From Alectoria sarmentosa (Eukaryota > Ascomycota > Lecanoromycetes > Lecanorales > Parmeliaceae), in the NCBI GenBank assembly GCA_009733775.1, contig WOGZ01000091.1, positions 1 to 64,000 on the forward strand: a DNA stretch of 64,000 nucleotides, written 5' to 3'. Every line of letters starts with the position of its first letter. Within the stretch, counting starts at the first letter, position 1. The position numbers and the translations under genes are program-made. This document shows positions 58,501 to 64,000 of the stretch, piece after piece. The notes below the pieces were generated by a model, which was given only the letters and a program-made list of their open reading frames with translations, ran no database searches and had not been told where the DNA came from.

Positions 58501-61500
58501 AATAATCTTAAATAAATAATGTGAAATTGTTTTCATTTTAAAAACATCGCGAAAAATAACAAATTTATCAAAATATAAAATCTTAATAAGATCATTAATT
58601 ATTTGTTTATTAATGAAAACATATTGAACATTTATAATATTATTATTAATTTTTTCGCGTATAAAATAATGAGCGATATTAATGTGTTTAATATGAATAT
58701 GAAATTAAAGGTTTTTTACAAAAACGATTGCGTCTTGATTATTTTTAAAGATCATAATAATTTTAAAATTCGAATTATTAAATCGTAAAAATTAATTAAA
58801 AAAGTTTTTTAATCAAATAATTTTTTTAATAATTTACATTTAATCGATATATTTTTATTTATAAATGAATAACATTATAATGATTTAACGTTTGCTTGAT
58901 CAATTAATAATATCATTATTTAAATTAAATAAATAATCGAAAATGAATTTTCGAATTGAATTTTCAATTCAATTAAAATTAATATAATCGAATAAATTTT
59001 TTAAAAAGTTTTTATATACGAATTCGTAATATATTATACTTTTAAAATATCGAAAAATTCGAATAATCGCATTTTAATGCGTTGAAATAAAATTGATTAA
59101 ATATTAATTAATTAAAAAAATAATATAAACGATATCGAGATAAGTTTTCAATATAACGTATATAATAAAGTTTATAATGAATTAATATTTTTTATAAAAT
59201 CTTTTAAAAATTATATAATTCTTTTCGACGAGCGTTAATCTGCGATTGATTTTAAATGATATATTAATAAAAATGAGATTTCAATATTTGAAATAATTAA
59301 GAAAACGTGTAATGTACATTTTTTATTTTAAACGAATAATGTTATTACGACGATCTCTTTTAACGATCATATTTAAATAAAAAACGTATGATTTTAAATT
59401 TAATATGTGAAATTTGACGTTTAAAACATCTTTAATTCGTTTAATAACGATTTTATTACGATTTATAATTAAAATATCATCGACGTAAAACGTTATAATG
59501 ATTTTTTTTTTGAAATTTATAAATATATTATCGTTCGATTCGATGAAATTGAAATCGAATTCTTTTATATAAATCGAAAAATGTTGATATTAAATTTTGA
59601 AAAATTGTTTTAAATCATAAAGAGCTTTATTTAATTTATAGATTTTGATATTATTTTTATTAAAGTCGTTAAATTGTTACATATAAATATTTTTTTAAAC
59701 ATTATTATAAAAAAAAACGATTTTGACGTTTATTTATTTTATATTTCAATTCATAATCGTCGCAAACGCAAAAATCGTTTCATAATTTATAAACTTTATC
59801 ATTAATGCGAAAATGTCATGATAATCACGACTCTTTTATTATTCGAATTTTCAAATAATTCAATGTGTTTTATAATAAATGATTTTTCTTTTAAAATTTC
59901 GCTTTATAATGTAAATTTAACGATTTTTGAAAATACGAATCTTTAAAAACGTTTAAATAAGACATTAAGTGTTATTATTCATAAGAGATTTATATTCATT
60001 TCGTATATTAAGTTTTTAATTTATATAAATCAAATTATTAAAAATCATTTATTTATAAATTATAAATTCGAAAATATTAAGTTTATTAATATAATTCGCA
60101 AAAAAAATAAAAATAATCGAAAATTTTCGTTAAAAAATCAAATAATAAATCACGAATATTCGAAATAATGAAATCTTTATAATCATCAAATATCTTTTAA
60201 AGAATTTCATATTTGAAATGTTTTCACACAATTTTCATTTTAATAAATTTTAAAAATATTAATAAAAGAGAAGCGATAATAAATTTAACGATTAATATAA
60301 TAAATTTAATAAATGTTATAAATATACGCATTATAATGATAATAAAATGAAATCTTTAAAAGCGATTAATGATTAACGATGAAATATTCGTTAACAATAA
60401 TCGATTTAACGATTTAATTGAAATTATAGATTCAACGTTTAATAATATAATGATACATTATTTATTCAATGTTTCTTTTATAACGAATATTGATATAAAA
60501 AAACATTAACGTTTATTTAAAGATTTATAAATCTTAATCTTCTTTTCGAAATTTACGAAATGTGAACGTTTTTTAACGAAATGTATATCGTTAACGCGAA
60601 TAATCTTCTTCTTGATTAAATTATAATAACGAAAAATGAATTCATTTTCGTAATTTAAAAGAATTTATTTTTCGTTTTTATTTATAATTTTTTTTTGAAT
60701 CCGTTTTAAAGCGTAAACGATGAAATTAATTATATATAAATGAAAAAAAAAAAAATTATGATGATAAAAGGTTTTAAAAGATATAATAATGATTTTGATA
60801 TTAAAAAAACGCATCGTCAAATAATTAATTATGATCATTATTTCAAATCAAAAAACTTTATTAAAATTGAAATTTAATAAAATTGAATGCATTTTATTTA
60901 TCAAAATTTGATTAAATCGTTCGACGATTTTATTTATTTTAAAATTATTTGCGATAATGAGTTTTTATTTAATGTTCGCTTAAACGAAATATTTAAAAAA
61001 AAAACTTTATTAATATATTCGTTTTCATTATCAAAACGAACATAATAAATTCGATAATTATGAGATTTCAAATAAATTTTAAAACGCAAAAATATAACGA
61101 ATGTTTTATTTTTATAACGAATATAATAAATCTCAAAATAATAAATGAAATCGTTTTTAAACGTTATAAAATATTTATAATCGTTAAAATCAATAAAAAT
61201 TAACGATTTAATAAGATCGTTATAAATAAATTCATTTAATAAAATATCAAAAATTATGAGATTATTATAAAAAATAATCTTTTAATGATTCATCATATAA
61301 CATTCGCAAATATATTTCTCGATAATGTTTTTGAAAGAATTCACATTTATAACGATATTAAAAAGTTTATTGAGATTTTATTAATTTAAATAACTTATAT
61401 GAACATGTTATAATTGATAAATCGAATTCAAAAAAACGTTATAAACGATTAAAACATTATTGTCTTTTCAAAAATTCAAAAAAAACAAATCGCGATTTCG

Positions 61501-62000
61501 CGTATCGATTAATATGATATTATTTTGAATTAAAACACATTTTTTTTTTGAAAAATGATTTTAATATCGACATTTAAGAGCTTTTCAATTAATAAGAGAT
61601 TAACATTTATATCGAGCATATATAAAACATTGAAAATCGTTAAAATAACGCGTTTATTATTAACATTGCAATTAAGATTCATGATATCATAAATAAAAAA
61701 TTAAATTTTAACGTCTTTAATGTTTTTGATAAATCGAAATTGAATTTTAAAATAAATAATGAATATTAAATAATCGATAAAAGAATAACGAATATAATCA
61801 AAATTTATCATAATTCGAATATCGAAATTTATAAATTTGATAAACGATAAACTTTTATTTAAATTCGAATTCGTTATTAAATTGATAAAGTTCTCATTTT
61901 TATTATAATTTATTTGATTAATTATTTTCAAAATGTTAAAATCATTCGAAATGTAATTCAAATGATTTTGATCGTTCAATTCATTTAAAATTATCATATA
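58501..62000 (-). pseudogene. Copia-A2 pol relic
   Basis: Minus-strand counterpart of Copia-A1 pol, aligned from end to end. Frame 61997-61701 is the protease end (LSFIKFINFDIRIMINFDYI). RT keeps FYVDDILI with YVDD at 59487-59476. RNase H parts follow to about 58510. It has more stops than Copia-A1. The short plus-strand frame 58603-58788 is antisense. Confidence 0.88.
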
Positions 62001-63010
62001 AATATAAAAATAATCGTTTTTTTTTAAAATATACGTTATATTAACGTTGAAATAATCATTTTTTTTAAAGCGAAAACATTAAATAACATTTTTTCGATGC
62101 GTTTACGTTTGACATTTAAAACATTAATATTTACATAAATAACATCGATTTACGTTTTTTTTTTTTTTTTTTTTTCATTTATAAACTTTTTAAATTTCAA
62201 ATAAAGGAATTTGATTAAACATTTAACAAAAAAATGTTTAAATTTACGATCAATGATTTTATAAAAAACATAAGTTTCGCGATTAATGAAATCAAAATCG
62301 TCGAAATCGTTTTTAATGAATTATTTATTTTTGTTATTGCGATGAATGAGCATAATGATTTCATCTTTTTTGATTATAAATATACGACGTTTTTCGTTTA
62401 TAACGTCATAAAAAATCAAATCGAATTTGATTATTTTCGAATTATAAAATATATGAATTTAAATGTAAATTATTATAAAGACATCGTACGTTTCGTCGAA
62501 TTTTATAAAAAAGAATTAAATAAGATAAAGTTTCGACAATAATAAAAAATCGTTTAAATTAACGATTTCGACGTTGATTTTGCAAAAATCCTTTTTGTAT
62601 TAATAAACGTTTTTTTCAAAATTGATATTGATGTTATATAATTAACGCACAAATTCGATATAAAATTCAAAATTCGTAAGTTTATAATAAATATCGATGA
62701 CGTTTAATATAATTTGAGGATTTTCGTTATGCTTTTTGATAAATTGACGATTAATATAATTAAGATATTAACGAATAATTACGTAAATTTTAAATTTAAT
62801 GATATTAATGAAAAATTGAAAATTGTTTAATATTAATCAATCATTGATATTTTCGTTTCATTTAATATATTCGATAATAAATTTCAAAATAATAATGAAG
62901 ATTAAAAAAAAATTGTTTTTATAATTTATAAAAATATTTTTAACGATATTTTAAACGTTAAACTCAATTATTGATATCGAAAAAGATAAATGAAAAAATG
63001 TAAAAAATTA
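62001..63010 (-). pseudogene. Copia-A2 gag relic
   Basis: The minus strand around 62320-62180 reads DFDFINRETYVFYKIIDRKF, then KHFFVKCLIKFLYLKFKKF, the zinc-knuckle end with its His retained. The plus-strand frames here (62234-62542 and the 62719-62985 stretch) are similar to those antisense to Copia-A1 gag. They are explained by the same shadow effect. Confidence 0.65.
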
Positions 63011-64000
63011 ATAATAATGATGGAAATAACGAAGGCGAGGTTTTTATCACGATTGAAAACGAATCGAAAATGTCGATTTGAAAATCGTTATTTTGAAAAA
63101 ATGTCGAAATAAATAAATTTAATAATGATTCAAAAAATGATTCGAACGTTTTAAAAAGAATTGATAAATAAGATCATTTATTTTTAATGCGTAAATCAAA
63201 GATTTCGATATTATTTAAAGCGTTAAATGACTTCTCGTTGATTTCAAAATCGTTATTATATGATGATAATGTGAAAAAAATGAAAAAAATGTTTTGTCAA
63301 TTTTCGTTAAAATCGTTTAGGTTTTTATTAATATTAATTAATTGTTATCGTTATGTTTCAAAGTTTTGCAATAATAATGAAAAATGTTTATATAAAAATT
63401 GATAATAAATTTAAACGATAATATTATAATAGAATGATGTTAATAATACGAAAGATTTGATTTTAAATTTGATAATAAAGATTAAATTCGATTGAAATTG
63501 TATTGAATATAATTATAAATGTGTAAACTTTTTTAAAAAATTCGTATCTTTTTTATGTTGTTTAATTAAAAATTCGAATTCAAGATATTCGCTTTAACGA
63601 TTGTTATTATAAAATTGAAATTAATTAAACTTTATGATTATAATAATAAAATGTTATTAATAACGAATAAAGAATTCGATGATAAAGTCTTAATTTTTTT
63701 TAAAGGATTTTTGGAATTAAAACGTCAATTTTGATATACAAAATTTATTATTTTTAATTTTAAATAAATTTTTAAACGTTTGAATGATAATAAAGTCAAT
63801 TTTAAATTGTTTTAAATGATAATTAAATTGATAATGATGTTGATATTCAATCATTCAATCTGTCTTATTAACTCGATATATCATTAAAAATATAAATCAT
63901 CAAATTAATAAAATGTCATAAAAATAAAGGCGCATTTTTTTTAATGTATCTCACGTAGAGAAATTAACAATGTTATAAAGATTTTATCATAATTCGATCG
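63011..64000 (-). other. Copia-A2 gag start and leader, truncated by the window edge
   Basis: Homologous to about 35810-36730 of Copia-A1 (GAAAACGAATCGAAAA near 63056; GGCGCATTTTTTTTAATGTATCTCAC at 63929). No own motif recognised; the plus frame 63187-63402 is antisense. Confidence 0.65.

Larger units (their letters stand above)
50799..64000 (-). mobile_element. Copia-A2: LTR retrotransposon, 5' end outside the window
   Basis: Inverted copy of Copia-A1. 3' LTR at 50799-50921, 3' UTR to 51583, then a nested solo LTR plus Helitron (51584-57999 and duplication), then 3' UTR, pol and gag from 58005 to the edge. The last bases correspond to about position 35,810 of Copia-A1, so the 5' LTR should start about 400 bp beyond the window. 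Pol and gag read on the minus strand. The left flank GATTT (50794-50798) is the expected duplication. Confidence 0.9.

Overview
Organism and overall nature (inference from sequence): the window looks like part of a filamentous ascomycete genome, inside an AT-rich, gene-free block of nested transposable elements damaged by repeat-induced point mutation (RIP). By eye about four fifths of the bases are A or T. Surviving C is mostly in CpG, while CpA/TpG is scarce. Paired LTRs differ only by transitions, and conserved Trp codons have become TGA stops. I found no intact host gene, no rRNA or tRNA gene and no CRISPR array. Every coding signal I could recognise belongs to a transposon, and nearly all are broken. 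Almost all longer open frames are shadows or fragments of these relics.

Layout. (1) 1-1957 and 13275-13583: remains of a Gypsy element (Gypsy-0, minus strand; RNase H, integrase, chromodomain), split by a complete 11.3-kb Gypsy element (Gypsy-1, 1963-13269, 253-bp LTRs, TSD ATCGA). Gypsy-1 carries a younger solo LTR of its own family (12484-12741, TSD ATAAT). (2) 13584-14753: a TA-flanked element filled with a GC-richer minisatellite whose units invert near its centre. (3) 15298-17212 and 32686-34870: a LINE (plus strand; endonuclease end and RT), split by Gypsy-2 (17213-32680, 195-bp LTRs, TSD CAAAT/TAAAT). Gypsy-2 is itself hit by a 644-bp MITE (19504-20147, TA) and by Copia-B (21858-29484, 144-bp LTRs, TSD CCCTT). 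(4) 34885-35379: two minisatellites, then a second MITE copy split by Copia-A1 (35403-42572, 113-bp LTRs, TSD GTTTT). (5) 43575-45715: a 5'-truncated Helitron carrying a 273-bp MITE and cut by a Copia-A 3' end (45716-46838). (6) 46839-50798: Gypsy fragments on the plus strand. (7) 50799 to the window end: Copia-A2 on the minus strand, whose 5' LTR lies just outside. Its 3' UTR holds a Gypsy-1-family solo LTR (51584-57999, TSD TAAAA), and that LTR is split exactly between A and T by a 6.16-kb Helitron (51639-57801).

How the parts relate: the nestings give a relative order of insertion, for example Copia-A2, then the solo LTR, then the Helitron. Both Copia families have a primer-binding site matching the anticodon region of initiator tRNA-Met, as in Drosophila copia. 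The Gypsy elements encode polyproteins with chromodomains, which in known families target integration to heterochromatin. The whole is consistent with a RIP-ed heterochromatic isochore, possibly pericentromeric; the window alone cannot prove that.
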